Below are positions 12,163 through 21,001 of a stretch of 64,000 nucleotides of DNA, one piece after another. The translations under genes were made by a program, and so were the position numbers. Origin of the DNA: Paenibacillus caseinilyticus (GTDB lineage: Bacteria > Bacillota > Bacilli > Paenibacillales > NBRC-103111); contig NZ_JAQAGY010000002.1 in NCBI RefSeq assembly GCF_027533645.1, forward strand, positions 62,001 through 126,000, written 5' to 3'. Under the pieces are notes generated by a model, which was not told the DNA's origin, searched no databases, and saw only the letters and a list, made by a program, of their open reading frames with translations. Within the stretch, counting starts at the first letter, position 1; every line of letters begins with the position of its first letter.

Positions 12163-13122
12163 ATGAAACTTCGCTGCGCCATACTGGATGATTACCAGCA
12201 GCTCGCACACCGTCTCGCCGACTGGTCCGCCCTGGAGGACAGGGTGGAAGTGGAGACCTTCCATGAGCACGAGGAGAACGAGGACCTGCTCGCCTCCAGG
12301 CTGGAGCGCTTCGAGATCATCGTCATCATGCGGGAGCGGACGCCGTTCCCGGCTTCGCTCTTCGCCCGCCTGCCCCGGCTGAAGCTGCTGGTGACGACGG
12401 GCATGCGCAACGCTTCGATCGATCTCGCCGCCGCTTCGGTGCATGGCGTCGTCGTCTGCGGGACCCCGGGGCATGCCGAGCCGACCCCCGAGCTGACTTG
12501 GGCGCTGATCCTGGGGCTCGCCCGCCATCTGGTGCCGGAGCATCAGGCGCTGCGTTCGAACGGCCCGTGGCAGAGCACCCTCGGCGTAGACCTGAGCGGC
12601 AAGCGGCTCGGTCTGCTCGGGCTTGGCAAGGTCGGCTCCCGGGTGGCCCGCGTCGGTCTGGCCTTCGGCATGGAAGTATGCGCCTGGAGTCCGAATCTGA
12701 CGCGGGAACGTGCCGAAGAAGAGGGAGTACAGCTCGCCGCTTCGAAGGAAGAGCTGCTGGAGAGCAGCGATTTTGTCTCGATCCACCTCGTGCTCGGCGA
12801 CCGGTCCAGAGGGCTCATCGGCAGGGAAGAGCTGCGGCGCATGCGTTCCACCGCCTATCTCATCAATACGTCCCGCGCCCCGATCATCGACCGGGAGGCA
12901 CTGGTCGAAGCCCTGCAGCAGGGGTGGATCGCCGGTGCCGGACTCGATGTCTACGAGCAGGAGCCGCTGCCGGCGGACGATGTCTTCCGTTCGCTGCCGA
13001 ACGTGCTGACGACCCCGCACCTCGGCTATGTCACAGGGCGCAACTACCGCACCTTCTACGAGGGGGCGGCCGAGGACATTCATGCCTTTCTAGCCGGCGA
13101 GCCGCTGCGGAGGCTGAACTGA
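12163..13122 (+). CDS. D-2-hydroxyacid dehydrogenase family protein
   Basis: A 319-residue NAD-dependent oxidoreductase that interconverts 2-keto acids and D-2-hydroxy acids; the substrate is not defined. The Rossmann motif LGLLGLGKVGSRVARVG is near residues 150-166, followed by the family blocks DFVSIHLVLGDRSRGLIGREEL and LINTSRAPIIDREALVEAL, then the Glu-Pro-Leu end of the NAD domain (GAGLDVYEQEPLP) and the catalytic His region (TTPHLGYVT). GGAGG lies upstream of the ATG. It stands alone between intergenic regions. Confidence 0.92.
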   Translation: MKLRCAILDDYQQLAHRLADWSALEDRVEVETFHEHEENEDLLASRLERFEIIVIMRERTPFPASLFARLPRLKLLVTTGMRNASIDLAAASVHGVVVCGTPGHAEPTPELTWALILGLARHLVPEHQALRSNGPWQSTLGVDLSGKRLGLLGLGKVGSRVARVGLAFGMEVCAWSPNLTRERAEEEGVQLAASKEELLESSDFVSIHLVLGDRSRGLIGREELRRMRSTAYLINTSRAPIIDREALVEALQQGWIAGAGLDVYEQEPLPADDVFRSLPNVLTTPHLGYVTGRNYRTFYEGAAEDIHAFLAGEPLRRLN

Positions 13123-13234
13123 GTGACGCGGTGCCGGATTCGGCGGATAATGTCTCTTGCCCCGGGAAGGACTTGGAGCAGGGCAGCCCCGTTTCACGGG
13201 TTGCTCCTCTGGCGCATAGGGAGAGAAACGGCGA

Positions 13235-14128
13235 ATGGAGAGAAAAGCTGTGAATCGGATCTGGATCACCGCGCTCCTCGGGAGTGCGCTTGCTGTATCG
13301 GGCTTCCCGCAGACGGGTGCAGCTCCAGGAGTGCCTGAGCCGCCCGCCAGCTTCGTTTCGACGCCTGCGTCGGCTGCCGCACCCGGGAGGGGGAGCCCAT
13401 CTCCTGATCCGGAGGGAGCAGTGGTGCATATAGGGGAGGAGCAGCCGGTGTACCGGTATGCTTCTCCCGGCCAAGATGACGGGGAGGCGGGACAAGCTGC
13501 CGCTCCGGAGCCTGGTAACGAGGCGGGCGTACCAGCAGTGGAGCCGGCGGAGGATCCGGCGCTGGCAGGCATCGTGATCGGCGAAGGCAAGAGCGATATG
13601 GATGGGGACGGCATGCGGGAGACTGTCCGTATCCAGATAAGCGGAGGCAGGGAAGTGACGGATGCGAACCCCGGAGCCTATGAGGGCACCTTCCTCTACG
13701 GTACGTTCGAGGCCGTAGCGACGGCCCCGGACGGGCAAGAGCTCCACCGGTTCCCGCTGAACGAGGCCTTCGGCGGCGGGGAGATGCGATTCCGCAAGGG
13801 AGCACCCTTCCGGCTGCTCTTCGACGATTACAACGAGGACGGCCGCTCCGAATTCACGGTCGGCCAGCGGCAAGGGAGCAATGGCAGTGTGTATTCCATG
13901 CTGACCCTCGGGCCGGACGGGTTCCGGGTACTCTCGAAGGAGATGTATTCCGCGGATCAAGAGGCATCGATCCGATACCGCAAGAGGGGTACGAAGGCCT
14001 TCGTGAACATTTACTACGACCAGTCCAAAGGGAGCTATATGGAGGTCGTCCATCAGTGGAAAGACGTGGCGTTTGTCGCAGAGGCGCCGGTGGAAGCGAA
14101 GGAAGTACGGCCGGCAGGCGAAGATTAA
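13235..14128 (+). CDS. Exported hypothetical protein with calcium-loop-like repeats
   Basis: A 297-residue protein not assigned to a family. It starts with a basic N-terminus and hydrophobic segment (about 8-30), then a Pro/Ala/Glu-rich low-complexity stretch (about 30-110), followed by a folded part of about 180 residues. Two Asp-rich loops, DMDGDGMRE and DYNEDGRSE, resemble FG-GAP/dockerin-type Ca-binding loops. There is no lipobox Cys, so it is either secreted or anchored by the uncleaved signal. AGAGAAACGGCG precedes the ATG as a weak ribosome site. The next gene begins 31 bases downstream, so the two may be cotranscribed. Confidence 0.6.
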   Translation: MERKAVNRIWITALLGSALAVSGFPQTGAAPGVPEPPASFVSTPASAAAPGRGSPSPDPEGAVVHIGEEQPVYRYASPGQDDGEAGQAAAPEPGNEAGVPAVEPAEDPALAGIVIGEGKSDMDGDGMRETVRIQISGGREVTDANPGAYEGTFLYGTFEAVATAPDGQELHRFPLNEAFGGGEMRFRKGAPFRLLFDDYNEDGRSEFTVGQRQGSNGSVYSMLTLGPDGFRVLSKEMYSADQEASIRYRKRGTKAFVNIYYDQSKGSYMEVVHQWKDVAFVAEAPVEAKEVRPAGED

Positions 14129-14159
14129 TGGGCTGCCGGACAGCAGAGGAGGAACAGAC

Positions 14160-14552
14160 ATGGGCAGGGAACTCAAGGACGAGGCCCGCGTATCCCTGTG
14201 GCTCGGTACCTTCAGCTCGGAGGAAGCCGCAGGGCAGTATGTGGAAGGAAGCTATACGGAGGACGGGGAGTATGCGCCCTCTTCATTCGAGCAGGATTTT
14301 GCTTTCCGGTATGACCCGGACTTCATCGAGTTGAACTACAAGGAGGCGCCTGAAGCGGCACTCGAAGTCTTACTGGCCGGGCATTCCTATGACGATGAGA
14401 TTCTCCCGGCCTTCCGGGAGCTGCCCGGTCCTTCGGGCGAGGCATACAACACGGTGATCCTGGTATACAACCTGGCCTATCACGAAGAGGTGCGGCGCAG
14501 CAGTCCGGAAAGCGGGGAGCTCGTGTACAAAGGAACGGTGCAGTACCGGTAA
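14160..14552 (+). CDS. Imm22-like immunity protein
   Basis: A 130-residue cytoplasmic protein. The N-terminal pattern VSLWLGTFSSEEAAGQYV, followed by an acidic stretch, SSFEQDFAFRYDPDFIE and a late HSYDDE motif, fits the Imm22 family of polymorphic-toxin immunity proteins. AGGAGG sits 8 bases before the ATG at 14160, which decides the start. No toxin gene is adjacent, so it may be an orphan immunity gene. The function is inferred from the family only. Confidence 0.65.
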   Translation: MGRELKDEARVSLWLGTFSSEEAAGQYVEGSYTEDGEYAPSSFEQDFAFRYDPDFIELNYKEAPEAALEVLLAGHSYDDEILPAFRELPGPSGEAYNTVILVYNLAYHEEVRRSSPESGELVYKGTVQYR

Positions 14553-14574
14553 ACTTGAGCGGAGGGGTGTGACG

Positions 14575-15453
14575 ATGCGAAGCGAACAAGAAATGATGGA
14601 GGCGATTCTGGGGCTAGCCCGGGAGCATGACGGGGTGCGGGCTGTCGTGATGAACGGATCGCGTGTGAATCCTGCCGCGCCCCGGGACCCGTTCCAGGAT
14701 TATGATATCGTGTTCTTCGTCAGGGAGGTCAGCGCGTTCGTCCGGGACCGGACCTGGATCCAGCGGTTCGGCGAGATGATGATCATGCAGACGCCGGACG
14801 ACATGGACACAGAGCCGGACGCTTCCGGCGAGTACAACCGCTTTGCGTTCCTGATGCAGTTCGCCGATGGGAACCGCATCGATCTGACCCTCTGTCCGGC
14901 CGGGCAGGAGAAGATGCTGGAGCGGGACAGCCTGAGCGTGCTGCTGCTCGACAAAGACGGGGCGCTGGAGCCCTTCCCGCCGCCGAGCGACCGGGATTAT
15001 CTCATTGTGCCCCCAAGCCGGGAGCAGTTCGCCCACTGCTGCAACGAGTTCTGGTGGGTGAGCACCTACATAGCCAAAGGCCTGTGGCGCCGCGAACTGC
15101 CGTACGCCAAATACATGATGGATCGACCGGTGCGGGATATGCTGGTGCGGATGCTGGAGTGGCATATCGGCGTCCGGAGCGGGTTCACTGCCGTCCCCGG
15201 TAAGGCCGGCAAATATCTCGAGAAGCATCTGGAGCCGCAGCGCTGGGCGGCCTACGTAAGCACTTATGCGGACGGGGATGACGACCGCATCTGGGAGGCG
15301 CTCTTCGCGATGGTCCGCCTGTTCCGCGAAACGGCATTAGAGGTGGCGGACCACTTCGGCTGCGATTACCCGCACGAGGATGACCGCAAAGTAACGGCCC
15401 ATCTGAACTATGTAAGAACGCTGCCGCAGGACGCCCGTGAACTGTACGGATAG
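14575..15453 (+). CDS. Aminoglycoside 6-adenylyltransferase family protein (AadE-like)
   Basis: A 292-residue nucleotidyltransferase of the ANT(6) family, which adenylates streptomycin at the 6 position using ATP. The N-terminus MRSEQEMMEAILGLAREHDG and the active-site block VVMNGSRVNP...DYDIVFFV carry the conserved GSR and Asp-x-Asp-type metal ligands; IDLTLCP follows near residue 105. GGAGGGG at 14561 is spaced for the ATG at 14575 rather than the in-frame GTG at 14569. It sits 22 bases after the Imm22-like gene and ends at a strong terminator. Chromosomal homologues are common in soil Bacilli; activity as resistance is inferred. Confidence 0.85.
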   Translation: MRSEQEMMEAILGLAREHDGVRAVVMNGSRVNPAAPRDPFQDYDIVFFVREVSAFVRDRTWIQRFGEMMIMQTPDDMDTEPDASGEYNRFAFLMQFADGNRIDLTLCPAGQEKMLERDSLSVLLLDKDGALEPFPPPSDRDYLIVPPSREQFAHCCNEFWWVSTYIAKGLWRRELPYAKYMMDRPVRDMLVRMLEWHIGVRSGFTAVPGKAGKYLEKHLEPQRWAAYVSTYADGDDDRIWEALFAMVRLFRETALEVADHFGCDYPHEDDRKVTAHLNYVRTLPQDARELYG

Positions 15454-15487
15454 GCGAAGCCGCCGGTATCGAGGGCGGTGGCTATAC

Positions 15488-15526
15488 ACGAAGAAGACCG
15501 GTCTGCGCTGCAGCCGGTCTTCTTCG
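15488..15526. terminator. Bidirectional terminator
   Basis: ACGAAGAAGACCGG and its complement form a 14-bp stem between the convergent adenylyltransferase and YqaE genes. Both arms end in A/T-rich flanks (CTTCTTCGT), serving both directions. Confidence 0.85.
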
Positions 15527-15564
15527 TAACGCTTATTGGTGAGAATCTGATGATCCGGGATAGA

Positions 15565-15753
15565 TTATCTGTGGTACTCCCGGTGCATGCGTTCCATACG
15601 ACGGTCTTGCTTTTTCTCGTGGACGACCATACAGGCGTGGATGGCGCCTGGCAGCCAGAAGCACAAGGTAAGGATGAGATTAAGGAACGCCTGGAACGGT
15701 TTGCCGGATAAGAGCACGGCTACGGGAGGCAGCAGAATGGCAAGAAGATACAT
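15565..15753 (-). CDS. YqaE/Pmp3 family small membrane protein
   Basis: A 62-residue two-helix membrane protein. The sequence LLAILLPPVAVLL followed by NLILTLCFWLPGAIHA is the signature of the UPF0057/Pmp3 family, linked in other organisms to membrane potential and salt or stress response. GAGGTG precedes the ATG at 15753, which fixes the start; the longer frame upstream has no support. The Lys/Arg-rich tail is typical for the family. Confidence 0.88.
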   Translation of the reverse strand: MYLLAILLPPVAVLLSGKPFQAFLNLILTLCFWLPGAIHACMVVHEKKQDRRMERMHREYHR

Positions 15754-15862
15754 GTTGGACACCTCGCAATCGGTTATACCCGTATTACGTGCGGCGCACG
15801 TCCTCCGTTTCATTCCTGCAGCCCGAATGGACACCCAAATGCTGTCATCCGCGCAAAAAAGC

Positions 15863-16360
15863 TCAGACCGGTGCATCGGAGGCCCCGTCCTCCGTCCTGC
15901 CCTTTTTCTTGCTGTCCGGGATCAGCCCGTCTATGGCGAGCATCAAGGCAACGAAGGCGACCTCCGCGCCGGAGCCGAACGTCACGCCGTCCATCCACTC
16001 GTCCGTATAATGCAGCGAGAGGAGATCGAACGTAAAGTGGAGAAGCAGCGTGAGCCCGGCTACCTGCCACTTCGGGGCGGAGGGAAAGATGAGGGTACAG
16101 CAGGTGATGAGACATAAGATCAGAAAGCCGAGCACGAGGTCGAACACGAACCCTATCCCGATAAAGGCGAGGACCGACTGCCAGGAGTCGTATTCGATGC
16201 CGAGGAGGTAGAACGTGCCCGTGGTCAGGAAGAATACGGCTGCTGCCACGAAGACTAGAATGAATGCGATCATAAGGACAATAGCGGTGATGGCGATCGC
16301 TTTATCTTTGGGAGTGTATGTCTCGGGAGGGGAGCCCCCCCTCCGGCCGGATTCGTTCAT
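15863..16360 (-). CDS. YrvL-like membrane protein
   Basis: A 165-residue membrane protein with an N-terminal polar stretch, then four or five hydrophobic segments (about 20-45, 58-82, 90-105, 125-150) and a charged C-terminal tail. Size and pattern (first helix ITAIVLMIAFILVFVAAAVFF, then GIEYDSWQSVLAFIGIGF) resemble the YrvL family; Bacillus YrvL is a negative regulator of an alternative sigma system. No sigma gene is adjacent here, so that role is not supported. AGGTGAT precedes the ATG at 16360. The gene may share a transcript with yqaE, 109 bases downstream. Confidence 0.55.
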   Translation of the reverse strand: MNESGRRGGSPPETYTPKDKAIAITAIVLMIAFILVFVAAAVFFLTTGTFYLLGIEYDSWQSVLAFIGIGFVFDLVLGFLILCLITCCTLIFPSAPKWQVAGLTLLLHFTFDLLSLHYTDEWMDGVTFGSGAEVAFVALMLAIDGLIPDSKKKGRTEDGASDAPV

Positions 16361-16513
16361 AGGTATCACCTGCCTGGTACTTATTGAGAATGAGTAGTCC
16401 CAGATTAGTATAAATTGGTTCTGGTAAATTTACAACTTTTACCTTTTATTAATAAGTTTTTGGCAAGAAACAAGTTCGTTTGTTGCTCTGGTGACAAAAT
16501 AGCGAAAGGTGAA

Positions 16514-16543
16514 TTGACCCTTTCCCATCCGCCGGCTTATGAT
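16514..16543 (+). promoter_or_regulatory. Promoter of the leader peptide and MFS exporter
   Basis: TTGACC, an 18-base spacer and TATGAT, ending 35 bases before the leader peptide start. A good sigma-A type match. Confidence 0.65.
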
Positions 16544-16578
16544 GGGAATACATGGATCTGAAGGAAGGAGAGCGGAAG

Positions 16579-16608
16579 ATGACCGATTACGCCAGACCTC
16601 CCTGCTAA
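16579..16608 (+). CDS. Nine-residue leader peptide upstream of the MFS exporter
   Basis: ATG at 16579 follows a strong GGAAGGAGAG ribosome site and encodes MTDYARPPC before TAA. It lies between a good promoter and paired hairpins that end just before the ribosome site of the exporter. That is the arrangement of ribosome-stalling attenuators of antibiotic resistance genes. The Arg-Pro-Pro stretch would be slow to translate. Function is inferred from layout only. Confidence 0.5.
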   Translation: MTDYARPPC

Positions 16609-16618
16609 GATCGAACCG

Positions 16619-16669
16619 CCGGTCGTTCCCGTGCCCCTCCCTGACCGGGTTGAGTGAACCGTCTCAACC
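16619..16669 (+). promoter_or_regulatory. Candidate attenuator hairpins before the MFS exporter
   Basis: Two adjoining stems: CCGGTC with GACCGG (16619-16648) and GGTTGAG with CTCAACC (16648-16669). They share base 16648. The second stem ends just before AGGAGAGGAG, the exporter ribosome site. Confidence 0.45.
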
Positions 16670-16692
16670 GCAATCAGGAGAGGAGTACCTTC

Positions 16693-17895
16693 ATGGACTA
16701 TACTGCAAATCTGCGGAAGCTGTATGCATTCCGTTTTTTGTCTAGCCTCATCCCGGCCTATGTGATCGAGAGGCTCTACTGGGAGGAGCGGGGCATGTCG
16801 ATTCAGATGGTCGTGTACACGGAGATCATCTATGCGCTGACGATCGTCCTGCTGGAGGTGCCGACCGGCGTCCTTGCCGACAAGTGGGGCCGGCAGAGGA
16901 TGCTGGTGCTCAGCAGCCTGCTGGCGTGCGGCGAATTCGGCATCCTGCTGGTCGCAGAGGAGTTCTGGCACTTCGCGCTGGTCGTCTTCTTAGCCGGTAT
17001 CAGCCGTTCGGCCAGCAGCGGGGCGGAGAATGCGCTGCTCTACGATACCTTACTGCTGCAGGGCAGGGCGCCCTCGTTCGAAAAGCAGCTGGGGCGCTTG
17101 CACGCCTGCGACTTCGTCTCCGCCATGCTCGCGGCTCTATGCGGCAGCCTGCTTGCCAGCCGGTTCGGCCTGGAGCTCAATTACTGGATATCCCTTGGCA
17201 GCGCGCTGACCGCGCTGTCCCTTACACTCCTGCTGGTCGAGCCAGCCTCGGTGGCAGAGGAGTCCGCTGCCGGGGAAGCGGTCTCGCTCAAGCGGTCGGT
17301 AGTGGTGTCTCTGAGATTTTTTCGAAACCGCCCCAGCGTGGTCACCGTCCTGCTCTCCGGCATGGTGACGGGTACAGCCATAGGATTCATTGATGAGTTC
17401 TGGCAGCTGTACGTGAACCGGCTCGGGCTGCCCGTACTCTACTTCGGGGTGATGTCCGCCGCGTTCATGCTTCTGCGGTTGCCGGGCAGCCTGCTCGCCC
17501 ACCGGCTGGCAGACCGCTTCGGCATCCGGGGGCTGCTGATCAGCGTCACGGCCCTATTGGCGATCGGCCTATCCTGTGCTGCCCTAAGCCGAGGCGTTCT
17601 AGGCTTGGCGGCCATACTCGCGGTGTGTCTGTTCTCCGGTGTGATCGAACCGCTCACAACCGGCTACCTGCATCACCGGATCCAGGATTCGTCCATGCGG
17701 GCGACGATCGATTCCTTCCAATCGCTTGGATTGAATGCGGTGCATATGCTGGCGGGCCTGGGCTTCGGTTATTTCGCATCCCGGTACGACGTGTTCCGAG
17801 GGTATGGCTTCATAGCTATGCTGTGTGCCGTGTTCCTGGTCTGGTTCATCTCGGCATCCTGCCGGATTGAACCCGCACCAGGCGGCGAAGGATGA
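16693..17895 (+). CDS. MFS transporter, probable drug exporter
   Basis: A 400-residue inner-membrane proton-driven transporter with about 12 hydrophobic helices. Motif A between helices 2 and 3 is visible as GVLADKWGRQRML, and its second-half counterpart as HRLADRFGIRGLL. A run YTEIIYALTIVLLEVPTG precedes motif A, as in small drug exporters of this superfamily. GAGGAG 7 bases before the ATG at 16693 decides the start. The leader peptide and hairpins upstream suggest antibiotic-inducible expression; the substrate is unknown. A hairpin at 17927 follows. Confidence 0.85.
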   Translation: MDYTANLRKLYAFRFLSSLIPAYVIERLYWEERGMSIQMVVYTEIIYALTIVLLEVPTGVLADKWGRQRMLVLSSLLACGEFGILLVAEEFWHFALVVFLAGISRSASSGAENALLYDTLLLQGRAPSFEKQLGRLHACDFVSAMLAALCGSLLASRFGLELNYWISLGSALTALSLTLLLVEPASVAEESAAGEAVSLKRSVVVSLRFFRNRPSVVTVLLSGMVTGTAIGFIDEFWQLYVNRLGLPVLYFGVMSAAFMLLRLPGSLLAHRLADRFGIRGLLISVTALLAIGLSCAALSRGVLGLAAILAVCLFSGVIEPLTTGYLHHRIQDSSMRATIDSFQSLGLNAVHMLAGLGFGYFASRYDVFRGYGFIAMLCAVFLVWFISASCRIEPAPGGEG

Positions 17896-17926
17896 CGCCT
17901 TGATGTTCGAATATCGCTGGGTTGAA

Positions 17927-17957
17927 CCAAGACTGCCATCGGGAGAGGCAGTCTTGG
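17927..17957 (+). terminator. Hairpin after the MFS exporter
   Basis: CCAAGACTGCC pairs with GGCAGTCTTGG over a 9-base loop, 31 bases after the stop. The tail is CTGCGTTGT, so the terminator is weak or Rho-assisted. Confidence 0.5.
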
Positions 17958-18096
17958 CTGCGTTGTATGGAGGCACGGCACATATTCGCTGATTACAGAA
18001 CCGGGCGGAGCAGCCCTTCTGACAAGTGAATGGGGTGTGAACGTACGAAGCAAGAATCTTCAAGGTTCTATTGCGGATGAGAATGGAGCGGAGTAT

Positions 18097-18372
18097 ATGG
18101 CGATTTGTCTTAAGTTCGAGTTAGTAGAAGTCGTGGATACGACAGCGAGATACAGATTCGGCGGATGTAACGAGGTGCTAGACGGAGTATTCGAAATCGA
18201 TATCACCAAGCTGGTGAGAGGGGATATTGACGGAGATACACCGATCAGTCAAGTGGTAAGATTAATGAACGACAAGCAGAGCCAAAGCATGGCGAATCGA
18301 GTCTTCGGAGAGATCTACCGTCATTATCTCAAAGATAGCAAGTATCCGGAAGAAGGCGGTTATTACGCATAA
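18097..18372 (+). CDS. Hypothetical protein
   Basis: A 91-residue cytoplasmic protein, not assigned to a family. It begins MAICLKFELVEVVDTTARY and is rich in beta-forming and acidic residues. GGAGCGGAG upstream favours the ATG at 18097; an earlier in-frame GTG at 18037 would add 20 residues. It is the first gene of the AT-richer accessory region. Confidence 0.5.
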   Translation: MAICLKFELVEVVDTTARYRFGGCNEVLDGVFEIDITKLVRGDIDGDTPISQVVRLMNDKQSQSMANRVFGEIYRHYLKDSKYPEEGGYYA

Positions 18373-18414
18373 AGGAGAAAGGAAGGGCGCATAGAAGAGC
18401 AGGAGGAGAACGAA

Positions 18415-18745
18415 ATGTACGATGTATATACCCCGATACAACTTATTCTGGAGAGGTTGGGGCATATGAGCTTGAACAATATCTGCTGTCCGTGCCTCAC
18501 TTTACTAAAGAAAGCTATCTGAAGTTCAACAGGGTCATCAATAGTGAATCATTAGATTAACTGGAATCTTGGCGAATTCCCAAGGGAATTATGCATTCGT
18601 GTCTCTAAATGAATTGAGGAGATTATCGAGATCGATCACCCTATGGACATGGATGATGAATTCGAAGAGGCGATATCTCAAGTTGCCTCGGATATTGCTG
18701 GAAAGTTTGCATGGCTGGTTGAGACCAGGTGAGGAAAAAGGCTTT
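18415..18745 (+). pseudogene. Decayed gene with several frameshifts
   Basis: AGGAGG precedes an ATG at 18415 (MYDVYTP), but the coherent protein sequence then continues in another frame (GEVGAYELEQYLLSVP to NSESLD-stop at about 18560). A third segment in yet another frame reads EEIIEIDHPMDMDDEFEEA to WLVETR-stop near 18731. Together they look like one or two small acidic proteins broken by indels. No family was recognised. The accessory-region motif follows at 18746. Confidence 0.5.
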
Positions 18746-18765
18746 GGGGGACGTTAGTTCAACGA
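18746..18765 (+). repeat. Accessory-region motif, copy B (right half)
   Basis: GGGGGACGTTAGTTCAACGA follows the decayed gene. It is the right half of the motif described at 28346 and 29684. Confidence 0.55.
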
Positions 18766-18976
18766 TCCAGGATCAGTTTGCCGAGGCATCTGCTCCATTT
18801 TTTCAATATTGGGATTGTCGTTTATTAGGTTAGGAGTGAATTCGAAAAGCAATACTCAATACCTGTGGCATCTGAGTCATTTTTTTATTAATGTCGGATT
18901 GGTAACAGCAATGCAATTAAAGTGGGTAAAGCATTTTTTTGCGTGGAATATAGGTAAGGAAAAATCGGAGGAGCTT

Positions 18977-20047
18977 ATGAAGGACTTTTTAGAAGAAGTA
19001 CAAAAGTGTTTGAAGGAAAATGATTACAGTAAGTTCACGGATACGCTGGAAAAATACAAATATCCCGCAGGCTCTGTGTTACCGTTTCAGGTGCTGGGGA
19101 AAGCGCTGGAATATAACCGAATAGGTTGGGCTTCCCATATCCTGGACAGCTACAGCATTGATAGTATAAATGATAAAGAAGAACCCGTAATCACCGCGGC
19201 CGCTCGATATGGGAATAGGGCGATTTTCGAAAAACTCTTAGCGCATGGAGCAGATCTCCATGCACTGAATCATGTAAAAACATCCGCTATCTGGAGAGCC
19301 CTTTCTTTTAAAAATTATAAAGGTGTTCGTGCTTTGATTGAGCTGGGCTTCGATTTGAAATCGAATGGCGGGAATGCTCTTCGAACTGCATCTTGGGATG
19401 GTAAATTTGAAATGGTCCGTTTGTTCGTCGAACATGGGGCGGATGTCAATTTCAATGGTCCGGATCAGGTTTTTCCATACTGTACGACTCCTGTCCAAAT
19501 GGCTGCGAATGGAAATCACTTTGAAATCGTTACCTATTTGGTGGAGCACGGCGCGGACGTGACGATGAAGGATAAGTACGGGAATCGTGCGTTTCTGGAG
19601 GCGAAACGGCATAAAAATACAGAAATGATGGAGTATATTAAGCAGTTTGAACCGTCCATTTGGCATGAAGCGGATCAACGGGCTGCAGAACTCAAGAAAA
19701 TGGGATTACCCTCTGACATCATGAAGTGGCTTGGAACCGAAAATCGCCGCATTGACCTTCCTGAGACATGTCCCGCCCAATACATCGAGTTCGAAACGAT
19801 ATTTGACGTTAAGCCTATAGAGTGGCAGGGTAGAGTTTTTTGGGACTTAACGAAAGAAGTTGAGGGCTATGGCAGCACAGGTTTTGTCATTTGGATCCCT
19901 GATCAAAAATGTCTAGGGAGCTTCGATGTGGAGCATGAAGAACTGTACACTTATGGAGGCCTGAAGTGGAACCAATTCATTAAAAAACTACCAATTGTTG
20001 TAGATATCGTGTTGGACGGTCTTCCGATCGACGAACTTATGGAGTAA
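18977..20047 (+). CDS. Ankyrin-repeat protein
   Basis: A 356-residue protein, probably cytoplasmic. Repeats with the ankyrin pattern are seen at about 75-240: ITAAARYGNRAIFEKLLAHGADLHA, IELGFDL, LRTASWDGKFEMVRLFVEHGADVN and VQMAANGNHFEIVTYLVEHGADV (each quoted only by its core). The C-terminal 110 residues form a separate domain of unknown type (IEFETIFDVKPIEWQGRVFW to VDIVLDGLP). GGAGGAG just before the ATG at 18977 sets the start; upstream in-frame ATGs lack one. Ankyrin proteins of this size are frequent as immunity or partner proteins in toxin loci, but no toxin is seen here. Confidence 0.8.
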   Translation: MKDFLEEVQKCLKENDYSKFTDTLEKYKYPAGSVLPFQVLGKALEYNRIGWASHILDSYSIDSINDKEEPVITAAARYGNRAIFEKLLAHGADLHALNHVKTSAIWRALSFKNYKGVRALIELGFDLKSNGGNALRTASWDGKFEMVRLFVEHGADVNFNGPDQVFPYCTTPVQMAANGNHFEIVTYLVEHGADVTMKDKYGNRAFLEAKRHKNTEMMEYIKQFEPSIWHEADQRAAELKKMGLPSDIMKWLGTENRRIDLPETCPAQYIEFETIFDVKPIEWQGRVFWDLTKEVEGYGSTGFVIWIPDQKCLGSFDVEHEELYTYGGLKWNQFIKKLPIVVDIVLDGLPIDELME

Positions 20048-20169
20048 TATGCAAAATGATTCCAATACTACAGGCTGCACACGGAGGGGCGTTGGTTGTC
20101 ATGCCGATGCGTGTTACAATCAAAGGGTATATAAGGTAAGAGATCAGGGATAATGGAGGTCGAACGGAC

Positions 20170-20649
20170 ATGCAAACGATTCGAAACTTGTTCGCACACT
20201 TGGATTGGGCGAACCGTAAGCTGCTTGAGGCACTGCAAGCCGCGCCTGCGGAAGAAGCCAGTAAGGCATCGGTTCTGTTCCTGCACGTGCTTCAAGCGGA
20301 GCACATCTGGCTGACACGTCTTCGCGGGGAGAGCAGCGAGGGTCTCGCACTATGGGTAGACCCTGTTGATCTTGCCGTTTGCGCTGCGCTGATCGACGCG
20401 AATGGAGATGGCTACCGGGCTTATCTCGACGCTTTGCCCGAAGATCGATTGGATAAGCCGATCGCCTATCGCAGTCAAGCCGGAGCACCGTTCGAGTCGT
20501 CCCTGCGGGACATATTGATCCATGTGGCCCTGCACGGCCAGTACCACCGCGGGCAGATCAATGCCGCGCTCCGCGCAGGCGGGATAGAGCCGGCCGGTGT
20601 GGATTACATCCTGTACGCTCGCTCGGTGCAAACGTTTGGCCCCGTGTAA
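20170..20649 (+). CDS. DinB family protein
   Basis: A 159-residue four-helix-bundle protein of the DinB/YfiT superfamily, often metal-binding thiol-dependent transferases. Three conserved His are visible in family positions: FLHVLQAEHIWL (about 38-50), and HVALHGQYHRGQIN (about 117-130) near the C-terminus. GGAGG lies 13 bases before the ATG. The substrate is unknown. It has no operon partner. Confidence 0.88.
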   Translation: MQTIRNLFAHLDWANRKLLEALQAAPAEEASKASVLFLHVLQAEHIWLTRLRGESSEGLALWVDPVDLAVCAALIDANGDGYRAYLDALPEDRLDKPIAYRSQAGAPFESSLRDILIHVALHGQYHRGQINAALRAGGIEPAGVDYILYARSVQTFGPV

Positions 20650-21001
20650 TACGGCCCCTAAGTCTGTTGGTTGAGCCATTCCATCAACCTGCCTCCCACT
20701 TCAAGGTATCTTTTGTAGGTAAGTTCAATTCGGAGCGAAGTTGAAGCCAAAATGGAGTCGTGTCGTGCGATTCTCAACTCTCGGGAGAACATTAGTGGAA
20801 TAATCAAGGGAGCAGATCGCCGTGATATGCTCCCTGATTATATTGAAACTTGGGTTGGAAAAATTACATTGGACGCTTGGGAAAATTATGTAACACAATC
20901 CTGTTGCAAATTTTGCTACTCAAGACTCAAGACCTATTCACCAAATCATTCTAGAATTCAATAGGTATGTTTCACAATTACTTAGTCGGAGGAATTACTT
21001 T
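20650..21001 (+). other. Intergenic stretch without a supported gene
   Basis: A 70-codon open frame at 20752-20964 has no ribosome site and no recognisable motif. A hairpin AGGGAGCA...TGCTCCCT lies at about 20808-20836. GTAAGTTCAA at 20718 is a weak match to the accessory-region motif. The ribosome site of the next gene (CGGAGG) ends the stretch. Confidence 0.5.

Noticed and set aside
15478..15711. 77-codon plus-strand frame after the adenylyltransferase
   Set aside because: It starts inside the bidirectional terminator and lies opposite the well-supported yqaE gene.
20752..20964. 70-codon frame as a gene
   Set aside because: No ribosome site, contains a strong hairpin in its middle and shows no protein-like motif.
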